Source: Bradyrhizobium sp. 186 (GTDB lineage Bacteria; Pseudomonadota; Alphaproteobacteria; Rhizobiales; Xanthobacteraceae). Taken from it: 64,000 nt of DNA. Location: contig NZ_CP082164.1 of assembly GCF_023101685.1 (NCBI RefSeq), positions 2,666,001-2,730,000 on the forward strand. The letters are read 5' to 3'. This document shows, piece after piece, positions 1 to 8,865 of the stretch (positions within the stretch are counted from its first letter, which is position 1; every line of letters starts with the position of its first letter). The position numbers and the translations under genes are program-made. The notes below the pieces were generated by a model. That model saw nothing but the letters and a program-made list of their open reading frames with translations. It was not told the DNA's origin and did no database searches.

Positions 1-42
1 CGATGGCCGGCGTCAGACGCTAGAACCGAGAAGGAGAAACTC

Positions 43-1005
43 ATGTCTCGCACTTCGAAATTCATCGCCACGGGCGTCATCCCCGCATGCCTGACACCAT
101 TCAAGGAGGATCTCTCGATCGATGAGGCAGCGTTTCGCGGCCATCTGAAGGATATCGCCTCCGTCGCGGGAATCAGCGCAGTCTGCGCTAACGGTCACGC
201 CGGCGAGGTGTCGTCGCTGACTTTCGACGAGCAGCGCCGAGTGGCCGCAGTCACAAAGGAAGTTCTTGGTGATCGCGTCCCCACGGTGATCGGCGTTTTT
301 ACGAATTCGAGCATGCAGGCCGCAAGGCTGGCGCGCATGGCCCAGGACGAAGGCGCCGACGCGCTGTTGGTGTTCCCGCCCGATATTCTTGGCCTCGAAG
401 GTCACATGCGGCCTGCGAGCATCATCGAGCACTTCAAGTATATCTGCGCTGCGAGCGACCTGCCCATTATCGCGTTTCAATATCCGTTCCTGTCGCGCCT
501 GAGCTATCCGCTCGAGACGTTGCTCGAACTGTGCCACCGCTATCCGCAAATCCGCGCGATCAAGGACCAGTACGGCGACGGCAAAGTGCACGAGCGTCAC
601 ATCCGCGAGTTGGCGGTTCTGGACAAGCCGGTGAATGTTCTGACCACCCACAGTACCTGGCTTTTGGGATCGCTTGCGTTGGGCTGCCAGGGCATTCTCT
701 CCGGTGCCGGCAGCGTCATCGCCAATCTGCAGGTCGCGCTGTTTCAAGCGGTCCAAGCTGGCAATATGGACAAGGCGCGCGAAGTCAACGATCGGATTTT
801 CCCGACCGTCAGAGCCTTCTACGACTCGCCACTGTTCGACCAGCACAATCGTATGAAGGAAGCGCTGGTCATGCTCGGCCGCCTCGAGCGGGCCGTGGTT
901 CGCCCGCCGCTGGTCAAGCTCACCCAAGAAGAGATCGAGAAAATCAGGCACTTCATCGATCTGGCCGGTCTCCGTGCCGAAAACGCCTACGCCAAGGTTG
1001 CGTGA
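43..1005 (+). CDS. dihydrodipicolinate synthase (DapA) family lyase/aldolase
   Basis: A 320-residue class I aldolase of the DHDPS/N-acetylneuraminate lyase family. The family forms a Schiff base between a lysine and a 2-oxo acid in a TIM barrel. Visible marks are the nucleotide-binding-like turn GHAGEVSSL (about residues 51-59), the barrel tyrosine in FQYP (Tyr147) and the candidate Schiff-base lysine in RAIKD (Lys174). A GAAGGAG ribosome-binding site lies about 7 bases before the ATG. Its stop overlaps the next start by one base (TGATG), so it is translationally coupled to the MaoC gene. The company of MaoC and CoA-transferase genes argues for a catabolic 2-oxo or hydroxy acid lyase rather than lysine synthesis. 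The substrate cannot be told. Confidence 0.85.
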   Translation: MSRTSKFIATGVIPACLTPFKEDLSIDEAAFRGHLKDIASVAGISAVCANGHAGEVSSLTFDEQRRVAAVTKEVLGDRVPTVIGVFTNSSMQAARLARMAQDEGADALLVFPPDILGLEGHMRPASIIEHFKYICAASDLPIIAFQYPFLSRLSYPLETLLELCHRYPQIRAIKDQYGDGKVHERHIRELAVLDKPVNVLTTHSTWLLGSLALGCQGILSGAGSVIANLQVALFQAVQAGNMDKAREVNDRIFPTVRAFYDSPLFDQHNRMKEALVMLGRLERAVVRPPLVKLTQEEIEKIRHFIDLAGLRAENAYAKVA

Positions 1006-1463
1006 TGGCGGATATCAGTGCCGAGGCCGAGAAGTTCTACGTCAAGCTCGGGGATTTTGCCGAGTTCAGCAAGACCATCAGCGAATCCGACATCTATTTG
1101 TATGCGGGTTTGACGGGGGACTTTTCGCCCAACCACATCAACGAGGCCGAGATGCGCAAGACCGCCTATGGGAAGCGCATGGCGCATGGCGCGATGCTGA
1201 TCGGCTTCATGTCGACGACGTCGACGATGGTCGCCGAACGGGCGGCACGGGACAGTATTTCCGAAAGCCCGGTATCGCTTGGCTACGACCGGGTCCGGTT
1301 CATTGCGCCTGTATTCATCGGCGACACCATCACCGTCAGGTATGAGGTCGCCAGCATCGATCTCGGGAAGCGCAGGGCGGTCTCCGATGTCACGATCACC
1401 AATGACGATGGCAAGGTCGTCGCTGTGGGTCAGCACATTCTGAAATGGGTACCGCGTGGCTGA
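1005..1463 (+). CDS. short MaoC-like hot-dog dehydratase/hydratase
   Basis: A 152-residue single hot-dog protein of the MaoC/(R)-specific enoyl-CoA hydratase type. The hydratase-2 signature is present: Asp39 and His44 in GDFSPNH, followed by AHGAML (His61). It probably adds or removes water on a CoA thioester. The start overlaps the preceding stop, and a CoA-transferase follows after about 60 bases, giving a plausible acid-activation plus hydration pathway. An in-frame upstream extension would run inside the preceding gene and was rejected. Confidence 0.85.
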   Translation: MADISAEAEKFYVKLGDFAEFSKTISESDIYLYAGLTGDFSPNHINEAEMRKTAYGKRMAHGAMLIGFMSTTSTMVAERAARDSISESPVSLGYDRVRFIAPVFIGDTITVRYEVASIDLGKRRAVSDVTITNDDGKVVAVGQHILKWVPRG

Positions 1464-1523
1464 AGCAGATCGCGGGCGTCATTCGGCCATCGGCCGGATG
1501 ACGATGGAAGGGAATATCGCAAA

Positions 1524-2744
1524 ATGACTCCGATGCTTGATGGAATAAAGATCGTCGCCTTTCACCACTTCCTTATGGGCCCGCTGGGCGGGCAATTCCT
1601 GGCCGACCTCGGCGCCGATGTGGTGGCGGTCGAACAGACGGATGGCGCTTTCCAACGGCATTGGAGCGGAGGCGAGAGTTTCGTCGAAGGTGAGTCGATG
1701 CTGTTTGCCTGCGCCAACCGCAACAAGCGAAACATCGCGCTCAATCTGCGATCCGACGAAGGCCGCGAGATCGCCCATCGGCTGGTCGCGCAATCGCATG
1801 TCGTGATCGAGAACTTCCGGCCCGGCGTGATGGACCGTTTGGGTCTCGGATTTGAAGACGCTAAGAAGCTGCGCCCGGACATTATCTATGCGTCGGCGAC
1901 GGGTTATGGCGTCGATGGACCTTACAAGGAACGTGCCGGGCAGGACCTGTTGCTGCAAGCGATTTCCGGATTGGCAGCGGTCACCGGAAAAGGTGAGGGT
2001 GATGCGCGCGCCGTCGGCTGTTCAGCTGTAGACCATCACGGCGCAGCATTGCTGGCCAATGGCATTTTGGCCGCACTTGTTCGGCATGGGCGCACCGGCC
2101 AGGGATGCCGGGTCGAGGCGACCTTGCTTGGCGCGGCGATCGACATTCAGACCGAAGCCATCGTCGCATATTTGAATAGCCAACACCCGCCGAAATCGAT
2201 CCGGCAGGAGGAATATGTATCGGGCTGGCTGATGCAGGCACCTTATGGGATCTACCCGACCGCCGACGGGCATATCGCCCTCTCGAGGGTGACGTTGGTC
2301 GGGCTGGCCGAAGTGCTGGAATGCCCGGAACTCGCGGAGATCGGCGAGCATGAGCTGTTTTCGCGCAAGGGCGAGATCTCGCGGCTAGTAGCAAAACACA
2401 CGATCAGGTTCAGCGTGGCTGAACTCGAGGCGCGGCTCACAAGTCGTGATTTCTGGTTCGCCGCCATCAACGACTACGGACAAATGGCGTGCGACCCCCA
2501 GGTCGTGGCGGCCGGCCACATCACGACCATTCCGTCAGCCGCGAGCGGCCGACCGATCAAGCTGACGGCTCACCCGATCAAATATGACGGCGAACGGCCC
2601 GGCGTACGACTGGCGCCGCAACCGCTGGGCGCGCAGAGTCAGGAAATCCTGCACGAACTTGGATATAGCCCCCAGCAAACCCGGGCGCTGGTGGAGAGCA
2701 AAACGGTTGGAATTGGCACACCGCTGAATGATGCGGCTGAGTGA
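1524..2744 (+). CDS. CaiB/BaiF family (class III) CoA-transferase
   Basis: A 406-residue class III CoA-transferase, the family of carnitine and formyl-CoA transferases that moves CoA between carboxylic acids in interlocked dimers. Typical segments are GADVVAVEQ near residue 30, ANRNKRNIALNL near 64-75, ATGYGVDGPY near 125-134 and the candidate catalytic Asp170 in SAVDHHGA. It closes a three-gene forward operon with the DapA-like and MaoC-like genes and probably activates the acid the other two act on. The substrate is unknown. Confidence 0.85.
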   Translation: MTPMLDGIKIVAFHHFLMGPLGGQFLADLGADVVAVEQTDGAFQRHWSGGESFVEGESMLFACANRNKRNIALNLRSDEGREIAHRLVAQSHVVIENFRPGVMDRLGLGFEDAKKLRPDIIYASATGYGVDGPYKERAGQDLLLQAISGLAAVTGKGEGDARAVGCSAVDHHGAALLANGILAALVRHGRTGQGCRVEATLLGAAIDIQTEAIVAYLNSQHPPKSIRQEEYVSGWLMQAPYGIYPTADGHIALSRVTLVGLAEVLECPELAEIGEHELFSRKGEISRLVAKHTIRFSVAELEARLTSRDFWFAAINDYGQMACDPQVVAAGHITTIPSAASGRPIKLTAHPIKYDGERPGVRLAPQPLGAQSQEILHELGYSPQQTRALVESKTVGIGTPLNDAAE

Positions 2745-3155
2745 GGAAGAAGCTTCTTGCGAACGTGCTGACTGGCTCGATGTACAGAAATCGTGGCCTC
2801 CCCTCAAACCGCGTCAGTTGAGCGCGGTTAGAGGGCGCACGATCGTCATGAAGGTGCTGCACGCGGCTTCACGGTCGCAGCAAGTTTGGCTTCGAAATGA
2901 GATAAGGCCAGCGACGAGTTGCGGCAGGCCCTTTCACTGGCTTTGGCGGTATTCGTTACGCTCAAATCGTCCGACTGCATGATGTGACTTTCGAACAATT
3001 CGACAAGTTCGAAACCGCGCTGGTCGACTGCTAGACCTATAGTCTAGTCGAAATTGCGGTTGACGCAGAAAAGCGTGAGGCTTTTCTCGTCCTCAGCAAG
3101 TACGGCGGCGCTGACGATGTCGGGAAACCGTCCACCATCAATGTGTTGTCGGCTT
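2745..3155. other. spacer between convergent operons with two perfect palindromes
   Basis: No convincing gene. Two perfect inverted repeats stand out: TTTCGAAC and GTTCGAAA around a 10-base spacer (2989-3014), and CTAGAC and GTCTAG around 5 bases (3031-3047). The short frame reading about 2950-3033 on the plus strand (HDVTFEQFDKFETALVDC, then stop) looks protein-like and may be the tail of a lost gene. No T-run follows either palindrome, so a classical terminator is not evident. Confidence 0.4.
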
Positions 3156-3851
3156 TCACTCCGGTACGGCGCGCGGAACATCGGCGACATCGTCAAGGTC
3201 AGGCGCCTGGCCGTATCCCATGCGTTTAATCTGCTCATGTACCCGCGCCATTTCAGCGTCGCTGAGGCGCGGCGGCTCGCCGATAGCCAACGCATGGACA
3301 TACATCTTCGCCAGCGTCTCCACTTCCACGGCGAGCCAAAGGGCCTTTTCAAACGTCTGGGCCGTCACGATCAAGCCGTGGTGGCCAAGCAGGCAGGCGT
3401 TGCGATCTTCGAGTGCCTTGAGGGCGTAGTTTGATAGCGCCTGCGTGCCGAAACAAGCATAGGGCGCACAACGGACATCGTTGCCACCCGCAACTGCGAC
3501 CATATAGTGAAAGCACGGAATGCCACGCTCGTGAACGGCGAGAGTTGTGCTGAAGGTGGAATGCGTATGGAGCACGACGTTGACGTCTTCGCGTGCTCGC
3601 AGAATATCGCGGTGAAAGCGCCATTCGGATGAAGGCCGATGGTTGCCCTGGTAGTTCGCGGCAAAATCCATCGCAACAATGTCCTCTGGCCGCATCCGAT
3701 CATAGGGCAGGCTGGTAGGCGTGATCAGCATGCCGTTTGGAAGCCGGTGCGAAAGATTGCCGGATGTGCCCTGATTGAGACCGTTTCGATTCATCTCCCT
3801 GCAGGTATCGAGAATGCCTTGGCGGAGATCGGCATGATTGTGGTCTGTCAT
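3156..3851 (-). CDS. class II aldolase/adducin family sugar-phosphate aldolase
   Basis: A 231-residue zinc-dependent aldolase of the fuculose/rhamnulose/ribulose-phosphate class. The ligand set is visible: Glu76 (SSEWRFH), His95 and His97 (LHTHS) and the HHG pair at 157-158. It should cleave a ketose phosphate to dihydroxyacetone phosphate and an aldehyde, or act as an epimerase. Its ATG overlaps the kinase stop by 4 bases, so it is the last gene of the six-gene sugar operon and acts after the kinase. Confidence 0.85.
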   Translation of the reverse strand: MTDHNHADLRQGILDTCREMNRNGLNQGTSGNLSHRLPNGMLITPTSLPYDRMRPEDIVAMDFAANYQGNHRPSSEWRFHRDILRAREDVNVVLHTHSTFSTTLAVHERGIPCFHYMVAVAGGNDVRCAPYACFGTQALSNYALKALEDRNACLLGHHGLIVTAQTFEKALWLAVEVETLAKMYVHALAIGEPPRLSDAEMARVHEQIKRMGYGQAPDLDDVADVPRAVPE

Positions 3852-5266
3852 GAAGCGGGCTCCGAGAAAGCGATCCAGGACTGGTAGGCGGCGAAAACGT
3901 CGCGCGGTTCGAACCCATCGTTGCTGAGTGACGTGACGGCTTCAAGTACCACGCTCGAAACCGGCAGCGTACGCGAGAAGCGCCGCCACAGCAGCGCGGC
4001 GCCCAGCGCCGTTCCGTCCGGGGACTGACTCACCCAGACGCTCTGCGAGGGTCGCAAGGTCGCAAGGCAGCGGGCGAAGGGCAGGTTTGCGGCAAAGCCA
4101 CCATCGATGACTATGCGTTTTGAGCTCTCGAGCGTATCAAGACAGCGGTTTGCGCTGAATGCTGCGTAGAGCACAGCCAATGCCTGCCATTCGGCAGGCG
4201 TTTCGGGGGGCGGCCCGATGACCCGTCCGCGGCGAGCAGCGCCTGGAAACAATCCATCATCGCCCATGAATGAGGGGACCGCCAGGGTCCCCCTCGACAG
4301 CAGGGTTGGTAATGCGGCAAGGACGGCTGCATCAGAAGCACGATTTTCCCCGCGGATCAGGTCGTATTCGCGGCCGGTCGCGATCAATGTCGAGGGCGCA
4401 TTCTCACCATCGACATCGATATTGAGAACCATCGCGCGCGCGCAATCGAGTTTGTCCAGGGAGAGGCCGCGCTGAAAGCCAATCATCCAAGTACCGGTCG
4501 ATAGGATCGAGGCATCGGCCATGCCGGCGGCCTTGTAACGAAACAGGTTGGCGTTGGAATCATGCACGCCACAGAGGGTTTCGGTCGAGTGAGCCAAGCC
4601 GGTGCGCCTGGCTACGGACTCCGAAACCGTCCCTAGCACCGCACCGGCGGGTACGCATTCGGGCAGCAGATGGCTCCAGCCGCGGTTGCGCATAAGAGAA
4701 GAAGGCTGATGCTGGATGAGGTTCCAGATATGGCTCTGAGCCGCGAGCTGCGAGATTTCACTGGCCGCACGTCCGCCAAGCCGCATGGCGAAAAACTGCG
4801 CGGTGGTCAGATAGGTTTTTGCGCGGGCGAATTCGACGGGATACGCGCTTTCCTGCCACAGCAGCTGCTTTCCGAGCCGCATCGCGCCTCCGATTCCACA
4901 AAACACCTCATCGTAGCCGGGCGCGATCCGGGCATAGGCTTCATCGATTGCCGGCGGAGAGACGGCATCATAGTCCATCATCGGCAGCACTGGCATGTCA
5001 CCGTCGACGAGAACCGCGCCGCACCCATGCGCAGCCACGATCACGGCGCCAATGGCATGGCGTTGAGACACGACGGCAAGGGTATCGAGAAACCATTCTT
5101 CTAACCCGCCAAGATCATAGGCGAGGTACGAACCCTGAGTCATCGACACATTCGGAATCGCATATGTTTCGAGTGGCCAGCCGTCCTCGCTCGCCACTAG
5201 CAGTTTGAGATTGGTCTTGCCAATGTCGAGAACCGCGATAGGGGGCGAGACGATCGAGCGCATCAT
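3848..5266 (-). CDS. FGGY family carbohydrate kinase (fuculokinase/rhamnulokinase-like)
   Basis: A 472-residue two-domain sugar kinase. The N-terminal phosphate loop is DIGKTNLK (residues 14-21). The hinge reads CGVHDSNAN followed later by STGTW, and the C-terminal domain has the adenosine-site glycine motif DGGFAANLPF. The family phosphorylates a ketose or sugar acid with ATP. It starts 6 bases after the second permease gene and overlaps the aldolase by 4 bases. With the aldolase it gives a kinase/aldolase route for the imported sugar. No isomerase gene is seen nearby. Confidence 0.88.
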   Translation of the reverse strand: MMRSIVSPPIAVLDIGKTNLKLLVASEDGWPLETYAIPNVSMTQGSYLAYDLGGLEEWFLDTLAVVSQRHAIGAVIVAAHGCGAVLVDGDMPVLPMMDYDAVSPPAIDEAYARIAPGYDEVFCGIGGAMRLGKQLLWQESAYPVEFARAKTYLTTAQFFAMRLGGRAASEISQLAAQSHIWNLIQHQPSSLMRNRGWSHLLPECVPAGAVLGTVSESVARRTGLAHSTETLCGVHDSNANLFRYKAAGMADASILSTGTWMIGFQRGLSLDKLDCARAMVLNIDVDGENAPSTLIATGREYDLIRGENRASDAAVLAALPTLLSRGTLAVPSFMGDDGLFPGAARRGRVIGPPPETPAEWQALAVLYAAFSANRCLDTLESSKRIVIDGGFAANLPFARCLATLRPSQSVWVSQSPDGTALGAALLWRRFSRTLPVSSVVLEAVTSLSNDGFEPRDVFAAYQSWIAFSEPAS

Positions 5267-5272
5267 CGCTGG

Positions 5273-6280
5273 CTACCGCGGCGCTTTGCCGGCAAAATGA
5301 GGAACCGCCGCGACGGCAATCAAGATTCCACCCCAGATCGCCAGCGTGAGGAATTGGCTGAGGTTCAGAAGGTTGAATGCCGAGGAGATCACCTGAAGGA
5401 TGATCAGCGCAAGCAATAGCCCGCCGACTTTGCCGAAGCCACCAAACGGATCGATGCCGCCGAGGACGCCCGCGAGAATGGTGACCAGCAGATAGCTCTC
5501 TCCGTATGCCGCGTTGGCCGAATTGAAACGTGCCAACATGACCACCGCAGCCACGCCCGCAAGCAAGCTGGAAAACACATAGAGTTTGAGGAGGACGGCG
5601 CGGGTATCGACGCCGGAGTAGCGGGTCGCCTTCTCGTTCGAGCCGATCATGTAAACCTTTGCCCCGAACGGCGTCGCGTTCAGCATGAGCGCGACGGGCA
5701 GGGCGCAGAACGCAAGTACGATCAGAGCAAAGGGTACCCCGAAAACCGTTCCATTGCCGATGAATACAATGGGCTCCGGAAATCCGGAGATGACGTTGCC
5801 GCGCGACAGGCCGATCGCGATGCCCTTGCAGAGCGTCATCGTGCCGAGCGTGGCCAGGATCGGCGAAACGCCGAGATAGGCAATGACAAAACCATTGAGG
5901 AGGCCGACCAATGCGGCCACTGCGAATCCCGCGGCGATCGCCAGCACCTGAATGCCGACCCAGGCAAGGCCCTGACTCCCCGGGATGTAGCGCGTCAGCA
6001 GGAAGGCGATGGTCAGTCCGGACAGATTGGCGGTCGCGATGATGGAAAGATTGAGTCCGCCGGATAGCAAGGCCAGCATCATCGCAAGCGAGAGGATGCC
6101 GAGTTCTGGCATCTGGAAAGCCATGGATTGCAGCGTACTGACCGAGAAGAACCGGTCGCCGATCGTGACCGCGAACACCACCCAGAGCGCGAGCAACAGC
6201 AGGATGAGGGTTGCGACCGTGCCGCTGCCGGCGAGGCCGACCATACGCCGGCGAAGTGAGAGGGCGGGCGCATTGCTCAT
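5273..6280 (-). CDS. sugar ABC transporter permease (RbsC type), second copy
   Basis: A 335-residue inner-membrane permease of the ribose/rhamnose/AI-2 importer family with about nine hydrophobic segments. The conserved signature is the stretch LAGVLGGIDPFGGFGKVGG near the C-terminus. The chosen ATG (protein start MSNAPALSL) overlaps the stop of the upstream permease by 4 bases (ATGA). The frame stays open further upstream but runs inside that gene. It should pair with the neighbouring permease as a heterodimer. Confidence 0.88.
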   Translation of the reverse strand: MSNAPALSLRRRMVGLAGSGTVATLILLLLALWVVFAVTIGDRFFSVSTLQSMAFQMPELGILSLAMMLALLSGGLNLSIIATANLSGLTIAFLLTRYIPGSQGLAWVGIQVLAIAAGFAVAALVGLLNGFVIAYLGVSPILATLGTMTLCKGIAIGLSRGNVISGFPEPIVFIGNGTVFGVPFALIVLAFCALPVALMLNATPFGAKVYMIGSNEKATRYSGVDTRAVLLKLYVFSSLLAGVAAVVMLARFNSANAAYGESYLLVTILAGVLGGIDPFGGFGKVGGLLLALIILQVISSAFNLLNLSQFLTLAIWGGILIAVAAVPHFAGKAPR

Positions 6281-7281
6281 CGGCGCGCGCTCCGGCTTCG
6301 CCGCTCTCGCTGCGACCAGGCGGTCGCTGAGACCGAAATGAGAATAAACAAACCGACGAAAAACGGCGACCAGTATGACGACACGCCCAGCAAAATGATT
6401 CCATTTTGGAGCACCGCGAGCAGTGTCAGGCCTAAAAACGTGCCAAGGACGGTGCCGACGCCGCCCATCAGGCTGGCGCCGCCGAGCACGACGGCGGCAA
6501 CCACATCGAGTTCCTTGCCGACCAGCACCGTCGGGGCAACGGACTGCGCGAGTTGTGCCTGGATCAGGGAGGCGATTCCGGCCATGACACCCATGTAGCA
6601 ATAGACCAGTATGTTGAGGCCGAAAATGTGGAAGCCGAGCCGCTGCGCGGCATCGGCATTGCCTCCCATGGCATAGATTTGCCGGCCGATATTGGTTCGG
6701 TTGAGCAGGAGCCAGGTGACGAGAAACGCCAGCGCGAGCGCGAGGATCTGCAGGTTGACACCATACGAGCTATCCTTGCCCCATTCGAATTCGAACCAGA
6801 ATATTCCGGTCGCAAACCAGTCGGGCAACGAATAGATGTATTTGCCGCCGGTGAAGAAGATCAGAAGCCCATAGAAAATGTTCAGCGTTGCGACCGAAAC
6901 GATGATCGATGGTATTCGAAGTTTCTGGATGAAGATCGCGTTGAGGGCACCGAGCGCACCGCCGATCCCAATCGCGATGGCGAAGACGCTCATCCAGTTC
7001 GCGCCGTAAGCATTGGCAAGCGAGAGTGTGACATATTGCGCCACCGACGCGGTCGCGGTGAATGAGATGTCGATTCCGCCAGCGATCAGCACGACCAGTA
7101 GTCCGAGCGCCAGGATGCCGACGAAGGCGTAGGAGGTCAGCAGATCAAACAGATTCTGCATGGTCAAGAATTGGGCATTCGCGAAGCCCAAGCTAGCGCA
7201 GAGCCCGAGGATTACCATCAGCAGCCAGAACTCATGGCTGCGACGAAACCTGCCGAATGATGCAATGTGCGATTCAGGCAT
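6277..7281 (-). CDS. sugar ABC transporter permease (RbsC type), first copy
   Basis: A 334-residue permease starting MPESHIASFG, which overlaps the end of the ATPase gene by 8 bases. A start 21 bases upstream (ATG at 7302) is also possible. Multiple membrane spans and the conserved loop VLGGASLMGGVGTVLGTFLG mark the RbsC/LsrC/RhaP family. It forms the channel with the next permease, is powered by the double ATPase and is fed by the binding protein encoded first in the operon. Confidence 0.87.
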   Translation of the reverse strand: MPESHIASFGRFRRSHEFWLLMVILGLCASLGFANAQFLTMQNLFDLLTSYAFVGILALGLLVVLIAGGIDISFTATASVAQYVTLSLANAYGANWMSVFAIAIGIGGALGALNAIFIQKLRIPSIIVSVATLNIFYGLLIFFTGGKYIYSLPDWFATGIFWFEFEWGKDSSYGVNLQILALALAFLVTWLLLNRTNIGRQIYAMGGNADAAQRLGFHIFGLNILVYCYMGVMAGIASLIQAQLAQSVAPTVLVGKELDVVAAVVLGGASLMGGVGTVLGTFLGLTLLAVLQNGIILLGVSSYWSPFFVGLFILISVSATAWSQRERRSRSARR

Positions 7282-8758
7282 TGACGGCCTGCCGAAGCGC
7301 ATCTTCGGAAGTGGCTGCGGTAGCCACGTCGGTTGTCAAACGCCCTTCCCGCATCACCAGCACGCGATGACTATGATAAAGGACCTCGGGGATTTCGTCT
7401 GATATCATCAGCACCGCGACGCCGTCGTGCGCCAACCGCCGGATGATTTCATAAATCCCGTCCTTGGCGCTAATGTCGACGCCCACGGTGGGACTATCGA
7501 GGATAAGCACCCGTGGGTTGGTCGCCATCCATTTGGCGAGCACGACCCGCTGCTGATTGCCCCCCGAGAGGGTCTTCACCGCGTTGGCCGGGTTGGAGAC
7601 CTTGATCCCGAGTTCAGCAACCCACCGAGCAACATGGCTCTGTCGCGCGCGTGCAGCAATCAGGCCGAATGCGCCAGCCAGTTGGTCCAGCACCGTGAGC
7701 GTGACGTTCGCCGTGACGGACTGATTCAGGATGAGACCAAGCGTAAGCCTATCCTCGGATACATAGGCGATCCCTCGATGGATCGCCTCTGCATTGGTGC
7801 GGAGCGCGATCGACCGCCCGTCAAGCACGATGGTGCCGCGATCGGGCGGCTTCATGCCGAACAGCGACAGCGCGAGTTCGGTTCGACCCGAGCCGAGCAG
7901 ACCGGTGAGACCCACCACTTCCCCCGCGCGCAACTGCAAGCTTACATCCTCATACTCACCCTCGCGCCCCAGACCCTTAACATCCAGCACGACCGGGCCA
8001 GCGGCAAGCTCAGGCGCCTGTACCTGATACTCGAAGGACTTACCGGTCATCAGGTGGCTCAGTTTCCGCCCATCGATTGTGTTTGCGGCAAAGGTACCGA
8101 CTTTGGCGCCATCTCGCAGTACCGTTACGCGTTCGGCGATTTCAAGTACCTCGTCGAGACGGTGGCTGACAAAAACGACGCAAATGCCAGCACGCTTCAG
8201 CTCGCTCACGAGCTCAATTAGGGCGTTCACCTCGTGGCGGGTCAACGATGCCGTCGGCTCATCCATAATCAGGAGTTTGGCATCTGCAGCCAAGGCCCGG
8301 CAGATCGCGACCAACTGGCGTCGGGCAATGCTGAGCTCTGAGAGCTTCGCGTCCGGGTCGAATTCAACGCCGATCTTTGCCATTGTGGCCTTTGCGGTGG
8401 CGCGCATTGAGGCCCAGTTCACCGAATGGATGCCGCCAAGATGGTGCGCCATCGCTATATTCTCGGCGACGGTGAGGTTGGGGAATAGCGAAAGATCCTG
8501 ATAGATGACCTGAATGCCGCAATGCGTGGAGTAGACCGGGTTTAGTTTGGGATATTCCTTCCCGGAAATTGCGATCCGGCCGCCAGGCTCTGCTGCCTCG
8601 ACGCCCGAAATGATCTTGATCAGGGTGGACTTGCCGGAGCCGTTTTCACCGACCAGGCAATGCACCTCGCCGACTTCCAGAGTTAGATCGACGTCACGGA
8701 GCGCGTGCACGCCGCCGAAGCGCTTCGATATGCCGGACATCTCCAGGAAAGTCGCCAA
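7274..8758 (-). CDS. sugar ABC transporter ATP-binding protein (RbsA/LsrA type, two ABC domains)
   Basis: A fused double ATPase of about 494 residues, the usual size for RbsA-like proteins. The first domain has a clear Walker A, GENGSGKST. The second carries a degenerate P-loop GLLGSGRTEL and a good signature LSGGNQQRV followed by ILDSPTVGVD. The likely start is a TTG (8758) giving LATFLEMSGISKRFGG. The ATG six codons later has a GGAG directly against it, which is poor spacing. The open frame extends about 100 codons upstream but into non-homologous sequence. It lies between the binding-protein and permease genes. Confidence 0.85.
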   Translation of the reverse strand: MATFLEMSGISKRFGGVHALRDVDLTLEVGEVHCLVGENGSGKSTLIKIISGVEAAEPGGRIAISGKEYPKLNPVYSTHCGIQVIYQDLSLFPNLTVAENIAMAHHLGGIHSVNWASMRATAKATMAKIGVEFDPDAKLSELSIARRQLVAICRALAADAKLLIMDEPTASLTRHEVNALIELVSELKRAGICVVFVSHRLDEVLEIAERVTVLRDGAKVGTFAANTIDGRKLSHLMTGKSFEYQVQAPELAAGPVVLDVKGLGREGEYEDVSLQLRAGEVVGLTGLLGSGRTELALSLFGMKPPDRGTIVLDGRSIALRTNAEAIHRGIAYVSEDRLTLGLILNQSVTANVTLTVLDQLAGAFGLIAARARQSHVARWVAELGIKVSNPANAVKTLSGGNQQRVVLAKWMATNPRVLILDSPTVGVDISAKDGIYEIIRRLAHDGVAVLMISDEIPEVLYHSHRVLVMREGRLTTDVATAATSEDALRQAVNA

Positions 8759-8865
8759 AGGTTCGCCTGCAATGGACCGTTCGATCGTGCGATCACTCGA
8801 GTGGTAGGCATCCCGGCCGGGAGAGCCGGGATGCAGTGCGATGAGGCGGCTAAACCGGGGTCGGG

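Noticed and set aside
13..951. Minus-strand open frame of 312 codons opposite the DapA-like gene
   Set aside because: The opposite strand encodes a full DapA-family protein with a good ribosome-binding site; this frame has no domain.
5115..6404. Minus-strand open frame of 429 codons across the permease and kinase genes
   Set aside because: It is out of frame with the conserved permease and spans the gene boundary; its composition is that of a shifted reading.
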